Of a DNA stretch of 64,000 bases, positions 35,701-47,395 are shown one piece after another. Positions within the stretch are counted from its first letter, which is position 1. Each line of letters opens with the position of its first letter. The stretch is taken from the NCBI RefSeq assembly GCF_032062135.1, contig NC_092862.1, positions 45,818,886-45,882,885 on the forward strand. The letters are read 5' to 3'. The position numbers and the translations under genes were made by a program. A model generated the notes under the pieces. The model was not told the origin of the DNA. It worked only from the letters and a program-made list of their open reading frames with translations, and ran no database searches. Origin of the DNA: Pyxicephalus adspersus. Lineage: Eukaryota > Chordata > Amphibia > Anura > Pyxicephalidae.

Positions 35701-38181
35701 GTACATTTGTACTTTTTGCCCAGGGTGAAAGAGCTTTTTTCCTGGATATTATGTCCAATAGGCAGACACTTGTTCTCCATTTCCCTAACTAGATTCTATG
35801 TCTGCACAAATGGCCCAGTGTCAATATTAGGGGGGACTCACATGCCATTTTTCCAGTTTATTTTAATAAGAAAAAAAATGCTTACAAAACAATCCCTACA
35901 GCTTTAAGGCATTCCCCCTTGTTGGAAAAAAACTTGAGATAGAAGGAAAACCAGATTTAAAAAAAGACTTGCTAACTAACTTGGAATAAAAATCTATTGC
36001 TGTTCAAAGGATTGGATGCCATTAAGCTATATTACAATGCAAATACCCCCCCCCCCCACACACACACACACACACACGCACACACATTCCCACTAGCTAG
36101 CATTTTCCTGCCTACATTTTAACTTTAACTAATTTTTGTATTTATTGTGACACATTCCCACAGGTTATCTTTACCTTTTGAGCAATTTTAGTGATGACAA
36201 CCATGTTTAAGGGCTGTGCAATTAACCCAGTGACCATAAATTTAAATTTTTACTGTGACTTTTGACTTTTTTTTCTGACCTTGAAGGTAAGCAAATAAGG
36301 AATGTCCCATTTAGTCATAAATTGATTTTGCCACATCCTTGGAGCAACATGAGCCAAGAGGAATTATGCTGGTTATATATGAGTTTGTGTAGATCACTGA
36401 AAGGTATTTTTTAAAGGATGACAATCACTCTTTCTGTTGCCATTCCTGCTTTGGGTATCTACTCAAAGAGGCTAGGGAATGTGTATGTTCATTTCTTTAG
36501 TAAGTAGGATATTTATTGTTTTCTTTATAAAACATTTTCAATATTTGTATCTTTTCCAAAAATGTTTAAGTATTTTATACCATGTTATTTCAGGTCTTAA
36601 TGATCCCTAAGGAAGTAGATTGAATTCTGTGAAATGCAATGGATCTTTTAATTAAGACATGTCTGTTGAGCAGAATATGTTGTAATTCTAATTGTTTCTT
36701 CCAATACAATTTTTACACTTTTTTAAAAAAAATACATATTTTATCTTATATGTGAACAATTGTGAAATCATATGCCTCCTAAATCCCAATATTAAGGTGT
36801 GTTGTTGTTTGGTTCATGCTGACCTTAAAGGTTTTTTGTGTTCAATTAGACCTGGTCAAAATTTCTACACTGATACCCAAAAGACACATAAATGGAGCTC
36901 AAGAATGGCTATAGTTATTGAAGCAGATGAAAAAGTGTACAAATCCACTTTAAGGTTATCATTTACAAAAAATTAGCTAAACCCTGTCAAAGCACAATAC
37001 TCAGAAAGGCACTAGCAAGCTTGGAAAACCATTTTCATAATTGGTTTTTAAATTGATTCATTGTATTGTTTTAGAGATCAATACTACAGTTACAATTTCG
37101 GTGTTATTATTTTATCTCTGCTGCTTACTTGTGCAGTAAATTTTTATTAGAACAATTTATTAATAGAAAAGAAAGATAAAAAAAGATCTCACATAATGTT
37201 AGCAACATTGTTAACTAAGAAAATTTCAGTAACTGGTCTGCCATATGTCAGAGTCCCTAGGAAGAAAGTTCATTATTAACAGGTCAGCTTACAAGAAAAT
37301 TACTTTTTTTGGGGACAGCTACAAAAGGGCATATAGAGTATAGTAGCTTTTCAAAAGCGGATAATAGCAGAATAGCTGACAATGGGTGAACACTTACCCT
37401 GACCCTTTCATAGTAATTCACCTTCAGAGCTTGCTGCTATTGTGTTGCTAAGACATCCACAGATATATAATGGCCATATATTTCTGGAACATAAATTCCA
37501 ACAAAAATATAACTCTTTGCTGCCCAGTTTCATCTCACATAAAAAAGGCACTGCTACCACAAATAAATGTTATTTATTATTTACCTTCTCTATTAGATGC
37601 CATGTAAATAACTATTCTCTGTGCCATATACTAATTTGCTTTGTAAATTATTCCCTTTAGTAATCCACTGAAATGTCCCTGCAATATGTTATCATTGAAC
37701 ATAATATAAGTTATTTAAGGCTGATCTCTAAACAGATATAAAAGACAGTCCTTAATTATCTGTGGTTCATCACAAAGGTCTCACTGAATTTTGATTATGA
37801 TTCACAAAACAGCTCACAAATCAAAACATGGTCTTTTCAATTATCACTAGTTATTAGTCTCTAGAAGTTAAGCATAATAAGACTTACGTATATATCAAGA
37901 CGTATATAATACATAAAATGGCATGGTGGAATAAACCTATACATAAATAGTCCAATTTTACTTAACATTTATTGTGACAACAAAGTAACATTTTCACAAC
38001 AGAGTTTGTTGATCCTGTTATCTGAAATTTGTAATTATCCAGCTGGTTTTCTAAGACTTTAGCTTAAATACAATATTAAATATCTATTAAACATTTTGTC
38101 TTCCACAAGTTAGAAAATGAGTAAGTAACTGGCAAAATAACTGTCCCTCTCAAACTTTATAGTTAAATCACTAAAGCATTT
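32797..38181. other. Long AT-rich stretch with no recognised gene
   Basis: Apart from the C/CA tract at 36046-36086, no family is recognised. Frames of 60-94 codons (34661-34903, 35066-35303, 35707-35907, 36692-36976) overlap on both strands and have no domain. The 34900-35900 part is slightly less AT-rich and could be an old repeat. Confidence 0.45.
36046..36086. repeat. Poly-C then (CA)n microsatellite
   Basis: About 12 C residues followed by about 14 CA units with a GCAC interruption. Confidence 0.97.
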
Positions 38182-38890
38182 ATTATATTGTATACAAATT
38201 AATGGGTAGAGAAAAAAGAAAAAGGTTTGAGGCTCAAGGGTTTTTCATGCAAAAGGTGAAGTGTCTGGATTGATTATTTCATACATAAGCTTTCAAATAC
38301 ACATGACCATAGAAAATTATTTCAAATTCTGTCCTGTTAGTATTTTACAACACAGAATATTTGTACATACTATACATAGTGAATTTCATCGAGAAATTAT
38401 TAAGGTAACCGTATAAACATAGAATAGAATAGAATAGACCGTGCCATGGTGCACAATGATCCGATGGGTTTCGCCATGAAGGGCTTCCGCAGGGATAGAT
38501 ATTAATGCGTGCTTGACGGTCTATATATATAGAGATGTAACAAGTCAAGTATAAACATTGGAAATTTGAAACATAATATAGAATAAATATTCTCAAGTCC
38601 TACATCAAACATATTGAGTTCATCATTATACTACATGTAAATATAACATGGTAATTTGAAACAAATTTGTTACCTAATAATTTCTCGATGAAATTTACAA
38701 GGTATAGTGTGTACAATTATTCTGTGTTGTTAAATACTAACAGGACAGAATTTTAAATAATTTTCTATGTGCATGTGTATTTCAAAGTTTATGTATGAAA
38801 TAATCAATCAATACACTTCACCTTTTGCATGAAAAACCCTTGAGCCTCAAACCTCTTTCTTTTCTACTACCCATTTATTTGTAAACAATA
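38182..38890. mobile_element. Foldback element with ~220-bp arms
   Basis: The left arm (to about 38410) and right arm (38669-38890) are inverted copies. Paired blocks include GAGGCTCAAGGGTTTTTCAT, TTCTGTCCTGTTAGTATTT and CATCGAGAAATTATTA. The spacer of about 260 bp holds GAATA units, and a small inverted repeat TAGACCGT/ACGGTCTA around the recurrent GAAGC motif at 38461-38493. No coding capacity; superfamily unknown. Confidence 0.88.
38461..38493 (-). repeat. Recurrent CCTGNGGAAGC...GCGAAAC motif
   Basis: On the minus strand it reads CCTGCGGAAGCCCTTCATGG followed by CGAAACCCATCGG. It is bracketed by GACCGT and its inverse, and lies in the spacer of the foldback element. Confidence 0.6.
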
Positions 38891-40492
38891 CCTGGAGGTA
38901 GCTCACTGTAACTAAACTACACAATTATAACAGTGAGGAAGAGTAGAACACATCTATACAAATTTATTTTTTTTATTGGTTAGAGGTGGGTTTATGTATC
39001 AATGAAAAGTAAATTCACCAAACTTTGCTTACTTAATGTAAGAGAAAACTGTATTTCTATGAAATATTTGTATGCTTAATAAATGCCTTGTAGAGGCATA
39101 TGTGCAACTTGGAAAATTACCCTCCCAGTACTAAGCCATGGCTTCAGTAAAAGGAGTGGTCAAGGGGCAATTGCACTCTTGCTGAATCCTAAACCTTGAC
39201 TGACTATATTAAAGCTATTTCAATTTCTCTATGACATTTGTATGCTAGGGATACAAGAAGAAGGAAATATATTTGGTAAAGGAAATTACTTTTACCTTTT
39301 TTGTATTTTCTAAACTGAGCAGTTAAAAAATTACTTTTTGTGATTTCACAATTTATCTTGATTTTTAAGGTATATCTGCACAGCACCTGGTTGAGTGTTA
39401 ATATGTTCGTGTCATACTTTTGCTGTCCATTCTTCAGGTTAAAAAATATATTTTTTTATTTCTTGTTGTGGTTGCGTTAAACTGTGCCTGGGGCCATCAC
39501 AACTGACAAAAACCAATTGATACCCAATGAAAAATTCTATAAAACACTGTGGTTAACTTCATACATCATAATTACTAAAATTACTATAAATATATTCTTA
39601 GTGTGTGAAAACCAGCCTTCATTGATGTAAAAATCAAATACTACTGGTCCTTTACTAAAATAAACCCAGGGGTCATAAATCACAGTCTTTGTTTAAAACT
39701 GAAAACTAAAATCTTTTCTATTTTTAGTATACACAAATAACCAGTAATCATCTGACATCCATCACCTGTGTAATCATTTTGATCATTGTGCTTGAAATCC
39801 TTTACCACATTGCAAATAAGATGTACTGCACTCACCAGATGAATTGTGACCCCTAAATTAATAAAGGCCTTGCTACACTTGATGAAAGTGTATATCATTG
39901 TATCAGTATCTCGTCCTTTCTAATTTTGGATCCTTCATTGAAATCCTAATACCACTTCAAAATGTTCCTTTTGCAATCATTTTAACCACGTATTCATATA
40001 ATCTTAATACTTAATACTTAATAATACTTAATCTTAATAAGAACTTTCACTTTTAAAATGCTTTATATAAAAGTTAAAATCATAAAACATAATTCACAGT
40101 TTAAGTGCTCATCCAGCAATAGTGTATGCACGTTTTTAAGATAGTAAGGAGTTCATGTGGCCTGCCTTACCAGTCCTGATTTGTGCACCAGGATGAATCT
40201 TCCATGATGTCACCCCTACTTCTACTCTGTAAAAGTCAACTAATTACTATAAACAATGTATCTTTCAGTATGTTGTTGCATACATGTTATAAATGTAATT
40301 TCTGATTATTGATATAAATTGATATAAATTTTGCATCAAGCTATTTGAATAGCTTGACAATAATATGACTTTGCTCTAATTTTCCATTATTTCCTGCTAT
40401 TTTATCTTTGAAATACATTTTAGGGCAAAGCTTAACATTAGCCCCAGGCAACTTCAGATATTATTTAACACTCCTCCTTCACAAAGTTTAAT
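38891..40492. other. No recognised gene
   Basis: AT-rich sequence. ACTTAATA-type short repeats occur near 39998-40040. Confidence 0.5.
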
Positions 40493-40497
40493 AATAT

Positions 40498-41243
40498 TGT
40501 CACATTTACCTCTTCCTCACTAAAGTGCAGACCCCTCTCTCCTGCGCATGTGGGCAGTTCTGACTCTGGGTGTGTCTCTGTTTTCAAGCTTTATCAATTC
40601 CATCCAATCCGCTAGCCAATCAGGAAATAGCCTCTTAAACATCCCTGGCTATTTAACTAGCTCACACACTGCACTCAGCGTTCGTGCATTGTGTCTCCAC
40701 TGGTGCCAAGCCCCTAGTGCTGTTGAGCTAGTTCTTGTACATCTGTTGGCTACTTCAGTGTTTCCAGCTCCTGTGTTAACCCCTATTTGTCCAGTCTGTT
40801 GGTTCCCAGCCAACTCCGTGTGCTGTTCCAGTGTTCCTGTCTGTCTGTGGATATCTCTGAGTCACTTGTGCCTCCTGTTGCTTCCAGTGTCTCCTGTGTT
40901 CCTTGTGCCTGCAGTGGCCCCTGTGTTACTGGTGTCTGTCTCCTGAATCCCTGGTAATTGACCCCTGGTGTGTGACCTGACCTCTTTTGCTTGCTGCCTG
41001 CCTCGAACACGGCCTTCCTTGACTATCTTTCTATTATGTGATTTGGTACCGTGTTTTGCCCACCTTTGTGTGCACAGGGACTGCAACCTGGCAGTAACCA
41101 GCGGCGCAACATCCTCACCATCAGAGGCTCTGAAGAAGACCTCGTTACTGCCTAGACTCTGCGCCTTGGCCCTTCTCAGGGCTCACACCACCCCTGTGCA
41201 AGCCGTAGCGCCCCCTAGTGGTCCTGTCTATCCGTGCGTCACA
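40498..41243. mobile_element. Solo LTR candidate, 746 bp
   Basis: Starts TGTCACATTTACC and ends CCGTGCGTCACA, matching the TG...CA rule with an inverted TGTCAC/GTCACA end. The flanking 5-mers AATAT (40493-40497) and CATAT (41244-41248) agree at four of five bases. The GC content is well above the neighbourhood. There is no internal retroelement sequence on either side, so this is a recombined solo LTR, probably Ty3/gypsy-like. The Leu/Val-rich 132-codon frame at 40548-40946 and the frame at 40968-41264 lie in the LTR and are not treated as genes. The strand is not determined. Confidence 0.65.
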
Positions 41244-41248
41244 CATAT

Positions 41249-41909
41249 AATATACATACTTTGATTCTGTGCCAAATCTTTTGTCTCTGGTAACTGTTCA
41301 AATAAAAAAACAAGCAATAGAATTATGCTTAAAATCAAATTGAAAAGAATAATAGAAAAAATAATCAAAAATTTTATAAGCATGGAGTAGAGTAAAAATT
41401 CAAAAATTTACAGCAAACAAAATATAAAATGGCCATTTTATATTTAATGGGATGTACTTGGTTTGACAGCTTTGTTAAATAGGTAAAAAAGTGAAACTCC
41501 TAACATAAAGGACCTTAATGTGAAGCATGTGTATTTTGATTTTTGATTTTAGAAACCCCATTTCTGTTTCAAAGCACCATCAAGAACCAAATACCCCCTT
41601 CACTGGCAAATTTTTAAGTGTTCACTTACCTACATAGCGCCTTGCTTTAATATGTTGCATTGGGAGATGTTCATCAGGCCCAATGAATAAAGTAGTGCAA
41701 ATGCCGATAAGAACAATATTAATTTGCAGATTGCATAAACCCAAAGCAGATCAAAACAGATCAAAGTTCAGCTTACTATAGTCAAGGTATTTTATCATTG
41801 GGTATTGTAATTTACACATGACAATTTTTCCTTTCACTGCCTTACTTAAACAGATATGTGCTGTAAACTGAATAGAATTCATTTAGTGTAGAAAGTTTTG
41901 TAAAACTTT
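41249..41909. other. No recognised feature
   Basis: AT-rich DNA downstream of the LTR candidate. Confidence 0.5.
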
Positions 41910-42161
41910 GGGGTTGATTTACTAAAGGACTTCAGAATGTTAAAAATGATTTATCAGCAATTCACGTACCTTAGACTAACTTGTACAGAACACCCAAGTA
42001 GGTGTAAGAAAAATTGAGAAAAAAACATGATTTGATGATGATGGAAACTATTGGATTGCTGAAGTCAATTGAATGTCATCCCAATCACTAAATAATTTAT
42101 TGAAGAGTGATAATTCACTTTGTTAAGTGAAAAGCCTAAACTGTGTTAGTAAATTGAATGG
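41910..42161. mobile_element. Possible MITE with GGGTTGATTTACTAAA end
   Basis: The left end GGGTTGATTTACTAAAGG faces a weak inverse TTAGTAAATTGAATGG at the right. It resembles a MITE family I recall from ranid frogs. The inverted ends are imperfect and no target duplication is clear. Confidence 0.35.
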
Positions 42162-45100
42162 TTTTCACACATGCAATCTTCTCTATGCAGCAGACAGCTC
42201 TATGCATCTCAATTTTATTTTCACTAGACATTTAAATATTCTATTGGCCTTTAATAGCCTAATTGCTTTTGATTAACCCCATTCCTGAATTTATTCTATA
42301 TATAATTGTGTAGTTTTTGGTTATGGTAAAAAGTTGATTTACCTGTAAAAACGCCACCTATATAAAACTGCTAGCTTTTGAATATATTACAAACCAACAC
42401 AATAAACTTACTAAAACATAAAATATATTCCCTTTTTCATTTTTTTTTAACCATAGCTTTTTTCAGTTTTTTTTATCTTTGATAATAGCTTCCTATGAAC
42501 ACAGGCATGTTGCTTGGCAACTGACTGCCATACTGGACCCTTTTATAATACCTTTTATAACTACTGCATTTAGAAAATACATGATTCATTATTAATTGAT
42601 CATGAAAAAAACTAATTGAAAACTCTTTAAACAATCCCAGTTGCATACACAACAAAGCAGCCTTTTAACTGTCACATGCAAAAAATATAGTGCTTTATTC
42701 TATACTGTATATTCTGTATGCTACATCACATAAATTATTTTCCCCTACCAATCCACTCCAGCAGTGAAAAAAAAACTTGTAACTAGCACTCTAAAGTAAA
42801 GATGTGACTGTGACTCAAATAGATCCTTCCCACATAAAAGTGTTGATGTTTGAGGAATGTCCACTCAGTCACAAAGAGCTATGAAATAAAGGGTTGGGGG
42901 AAAGTCAGTGGGTAAGCTGCAAATCCAATTTTTTAAATGTCATTCTCCTTAGGAATGTGGAGAGAAATCAATGATATGAAGATGGTACCCAACCATAAAA
43001 AGTACTTATGCTCTGCATAGGCAAATATTGGTTAAGAAGTTATAGTGGTGTAGTAGTGGAATGATTAACAAAATTAGAAATATAGTGACTCCCTTACAAG
43101 TGATATTGCCAACCCCAAATATATATGTAAATACGAGGAAAGCAAACAAGGTTTTTTTTCTGGCAAAAATGGTATATTGTGCTCAGTGATAACTTCTCAT
43201 AGAATACAAATCATAGCATCATCATGACCTCCAAGTGTGAGAGGTCTAATATTTGGCCAACGTATTCGCACTAGACATAGATCACCTAATTTATGAACAC
43301 AAGCTTAACTGTGTAATAACCGCAAGTACAGTCCTAGGAATTGCATACATGTAGCCAAATAACCCGGCGCATTTTGCCCAGTAAAGGCTTCCTCCGGGAT
43401 TGATGCACGCTAGCGGAGTGTTAACTTGTACTGGAAGCAGTCTATTTATAATTACATTGGAGAAGAAGACATATTGCATAGGAAAACATATTGTATAATC
43501 ACGCAAATAAATGAAATGGTATCATGTTATACAAAGTAATTTCTGAATATAGGCTATTACAAACATAATTAATAGTCTTATGAGATATGTTTGTGATCTT
43601 TTAAAAATATTGTCACTGTATCTGTATATAGAAGTACTTGAATTGTAAATAAATGTTGTAGTTAAATCAAAAAGTGCTTCAACAAAGTATTAGTTTAGGT
43701 TGTGCACACTTATGTAATCAGCCTACTATCACATAGTATACATACTATACATTTTTTATTTTTTATATTTTTCTCTATATTGTTTTTCTAATTTAATTGT
43801 ACAGGTCACATTAAAGGTAGGAAAAGTTTTGAAATTATTTTTTGAGGTCTGTTTTTTATATCATAAGATCCTGACATTTTAACAGGAGTGTATACATTTT
43901 TTTATCCACTGTAGTTTTCAAAAGCATAGAAGGAAGCAGTAATGTAGGGATCCATTAGTTGATGCATCCAACTGCACAGTTTTTACCTCTGTTGTAAAAA
44001 ATTCTCTAAATATGCATGAGATCTGATACCAATGCTTACTGCAAAGCAGGTGCATAAAAATCCAATGGGTTTATAAATTTAGTGCAAAGAAAATACCTCC
44101 GTGTATTTAAATAAATTGAAATCTACAATAAATAATAATAGTTGGGGTTTTCCTGACAGAAACTTTTTTTTCATCAATAGGCATGCTAGATCAAAATTAA
44201 AAAATGCCCATTATGTCCAATAGCTTCCTGACTGCAAATGCTGAATATTTTTTTTTTTACATTTATTGAACCTTTTTAAAGATTATATATTTTAATTAAT
44301 TTCTAAATATATTGAATTAATATGGGCAATCTAGTCACAAATCTATACATTTTATTTAGGCTGTTTACAGAAAACATTTTTGTTGGTATTTACTCAATTG
44401 CTATATAAACATTTAAAGACAGCATACAGTATTATTCCAGATAATACTCTCTGATGTCATTCTCCTGAACATAACTGAAAGTTAGAAGAGAACACATAGC
44501 CACTAATGTATTCCTTTGATAAATCACACCTTTAGGATTTATGTTTGAGAAATAATGCGCAATATAATTTTAGTTAAAAACACAGAAATAATCCTGAATT
44601 TAGCCTGACCGATATTTCCTGCCAGTGAAAAAGTTAAGGTTCATTTTTCAGTATAAAGGTTTTATTGATTTATGATACATTTATCATAGTATTCAGTTTT
44701 TGCATGAAAGTAATGTGAGCTATACAATTTTCCTCTGAGTGATATAGTAGAAGCATTATTTTTCTGGAAACTGTGTTCAGAAACCAATAAAATATAGATA
44801 TTTCTGTTTGTCCTTCTTTTTATTTCAGCATCCTGTGGGTACAACTATGTTGCCTAGTAACCTGTTGCTGTATTGGAATTTCTTGATCTTTTTTTCTATA
44901 GTTGCGTGGTATTTTTTATGTTTACTAAAGTTGAGTCTGGTATGTGCTCACTATAAAGCCAGCCTAAACCCTTAAACGAAATATCAAATGTTAACAAAGA
45001 AAAACTTGTCCTGGTAATAATGTAAAGAAAACCTGAAATTTGTATTTTATAATATTTATTTTATAATATTTACTCATACACTATTTGATAAAACTGAAGG

Positions 45101-47149
45101 ATGTACCTTGAAAGTATGAAATTTATTAGTATGAACATGGCCTAAAGCAAGAAATTTTATGTGGCTTGTGCAAGTAACTTTTTCTTTAATTGTAATTGTT
45201 TTTTTTACCTTTTTGTTTTTTTACTTTATCTACTTTTTACTAATGTACCTCTTAAAGACACTGAATTTTACATGGATTTTGATAGTAATGTAAAGGAAAT
45301 TATTTTTTTAACCATTTTATAGCAATAATGTAGGTCTTTAAAGAGTACACACAGTTTGGTCACACTCCCTACCACATCAGCCTCTATCTCTGAAGTACCT
45401 GGAACTGGGGTAAAAAAAAACCCAAGCTCTGTTGATGAAGTTTATTTTTGTTGAATGTCCATTAATGTGAATAAACTGAATTGCTTTAAAAAACAGGAAT
45501 ATTATCAAACTGTATTGTTTGTCACTTGGGTGAAGATATTCAGTGTTCAATCTACACGGAATGTTACTAGTAGGATTAAACTCAGGGTTATGGTACAAAA
45601 CATGACAGACTAAAACAATCTTTTTTTCAAAATGAGAAAGGGTTAGTTTTTTGTTTTACTGCCTACGTGACAATTTTTCCCTTCATTTCTATGCTGTCAC
45701 AACAATAGGATATTAGGAAAAAGTTTCTCAATGGGGGTCACAGAAAGCAATAAAAATTTGGTTTGAAGAAAGCACTACAAGCAGAATATACATATTGATA
45801 AAGAATTTAATAATTATATGTTTTATTCTTATATTCAATGTTCAGGTCCTTTATTTAATACAGGTTCAGTTGGTAGAATGAATTGTAGTAGAAAATGGTA
45901 TTAGAATAAATTGTCATTCTCCAGGTCATTGGAATGTTTTGTTGGTGACCATGAGGATAATTTGGTCTTCTTAGTAAGGCAATGTGAGGCTCTGAAGGAC
46001 GATGAATTGATACGTTTTTCCAGGATAACTTAAAATAATGTCTTTATATTGTAATGTCTAATGTGCAGTTTGTGCAACTTCTTGTGAATGACTTAATATG
46101 TCGAATAATATTATGTCTACAACCAGCAATAAGGGTCTCCATTTGTTTTTGCTTATTTTTCTTTTCTATCTACTCTTTTGCTTTCTAACATTCTCTTTAA
46201 AACTTTCATCCTGAGCTGAAGATTTTTGTTTTCGTTATCAGTGGGTGGAGAATGGTGGTCCGTCCAAACCCTTCCCAGCACTGTAAGCAAGTGGACTTGG
46301 AGGATTGGGACTGACACTAAGTTTCCAACGGTAAAACATTTGTTACTGGTGTCTCCTACTAGTCTCCTACTAGTTTAGTGGGAAGGTATGCTGTTAGCAA
46401 CATTACGGTCTCCCTTATGATGAAATATTTTCTTTTGAGTTTTTGCCAGATTGCTCTCTCTGGATTGGGTGACTGCATAGTTTAAATGTTTGTGAAACAG
46501 TTGAAACCAACTCTGGTTGTTAAAAGTGAGGTAATACTGACCACGACTATGTTTTGGTAAATGGCTCTAGGCATCTAGAATGCAGTGAGCACTACAGACA
46601 ACTTCCTAACACTGTTGTTTGTTAGGGTCCCCCTATATTTTTTGCAGTTGCCTTAAACCCTTACTTATCCACTATCTTGTTTGGTTATAAGCATTCTCTC
46701 AGGAATTACGTCGGATTGTGCCATGTCCCTGTTGCACATTCCATTTAAGAAGATCTTGGGTGTTCCGCTTGTCTGTTTGTCTTTAGGTTTTGTTGGCACC
46801 CATTTAGACAGGTATGGGTATTTGTTGGCCAAATGTAGGCTGTGGAAGAACAATATGTCTGCCAGTAAGACTGAACCTGACTGGGCTAATGTTCCTCTTA
46901 CAGCTCAAGGAACTGTTCCTACAGCTGCACTCCTGTTTGGCAGGGGGCCTTGTATTGCCGCATTTATATTATATAAAATAGGAGGAGGGAGAGGTATGTC
47001 CACTGTACGTGTTTGATATTTGGAGTAAGTGAAGTCTGCTCATTGCTATTATGCATTGTCACTTGTGTGTGAAACCTGATGAGTCTCAGTCCACACATAC
47101 AAAGAAATCAAAACAAATACATCCATAAAGTTATGTGAAATAGAGTGGA
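42162..47149. other. Long AT-rich stretch, no recognised gene
   Basis: Holds the motif at 43363-43398 and otherwise only short frames. The longest, plus 46681-47016 (111 codons), has no family hallmark that I can see. It follows a slightly GC-richer section (46220-46680) containing a small CTCCTACTAGT duplication near 46355-46376. An unrecognised old repeat is possible there. Confidence 0.4.
43363..43398 (-). repeat. Recurrent GGAGGAAGC...GCGCCGGG motif
   Basis: On the minus strand: CCCGGAGGAAGCCTTTACTG followed by GGCAAAATGCGCCGGG, bounded by CCCGG and CCGGG. Related to the motifs at 7097-7132 and 38461-38493. No long inverted arms were found around it. Confidence 0.55.
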
Positions 47150-47395
47150 ATGGTACAGGGAATAAGTATTGAACATGCTTAGTGATACTGATTTATTATT
47201 TACTGATTTTTTTATTACTTAGTAGAAAAGCCTTTGTTTTAATGACAGATTCAAGACGCCTCCTGTATTAATCAACTATTTGCATGCATTGCTCAGGTGT
47301 GATTTTGGCCCATTCTTACACACAAACTCTTGAAGGTTTTGGGGGCCTCTTCTCTGATCTTCAGTTCTTTTCATGGATTTCAAATTGAATTCAAT
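47150..47395 (-). mobile_element. Tc1-type transposon 3' end with transposase C-terminus
   Basis: On the minus strand the segment gives pieces such as ELKI, EWAKITPEQCMQ and RRRLESVI, the C-terminal pattern of a Tc1-type transposase. These are followed by AGTATTGAAC-type terminal sequence on the plus strand near 47166. Frameshifts break the frame. The N-terminal and catalytic parts are absent, so this is a dead fragment. It differs from the Tc1 families at 21390-22285 and 60085-60350. Confidence 0.65.

Noticed and set aside
40548..41264. Hydrophobic Leu/Val/Ser-rich frames of 132 and 98 codons
   Set aside because: They lie wholly inside the solo LTR candidate and show no conserved domain.
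41660..41700. CATCAGGCCC as the end of another palindromic MITE
   Set aside because: No matching left end or internal blocks nearby; ten bases alone are not enough.
46681..47016. 111-codon plus-strand frame
   Set aside because: No recognisable family, splice context or codon pattern; it could be an old repeat. Left as unassigned.
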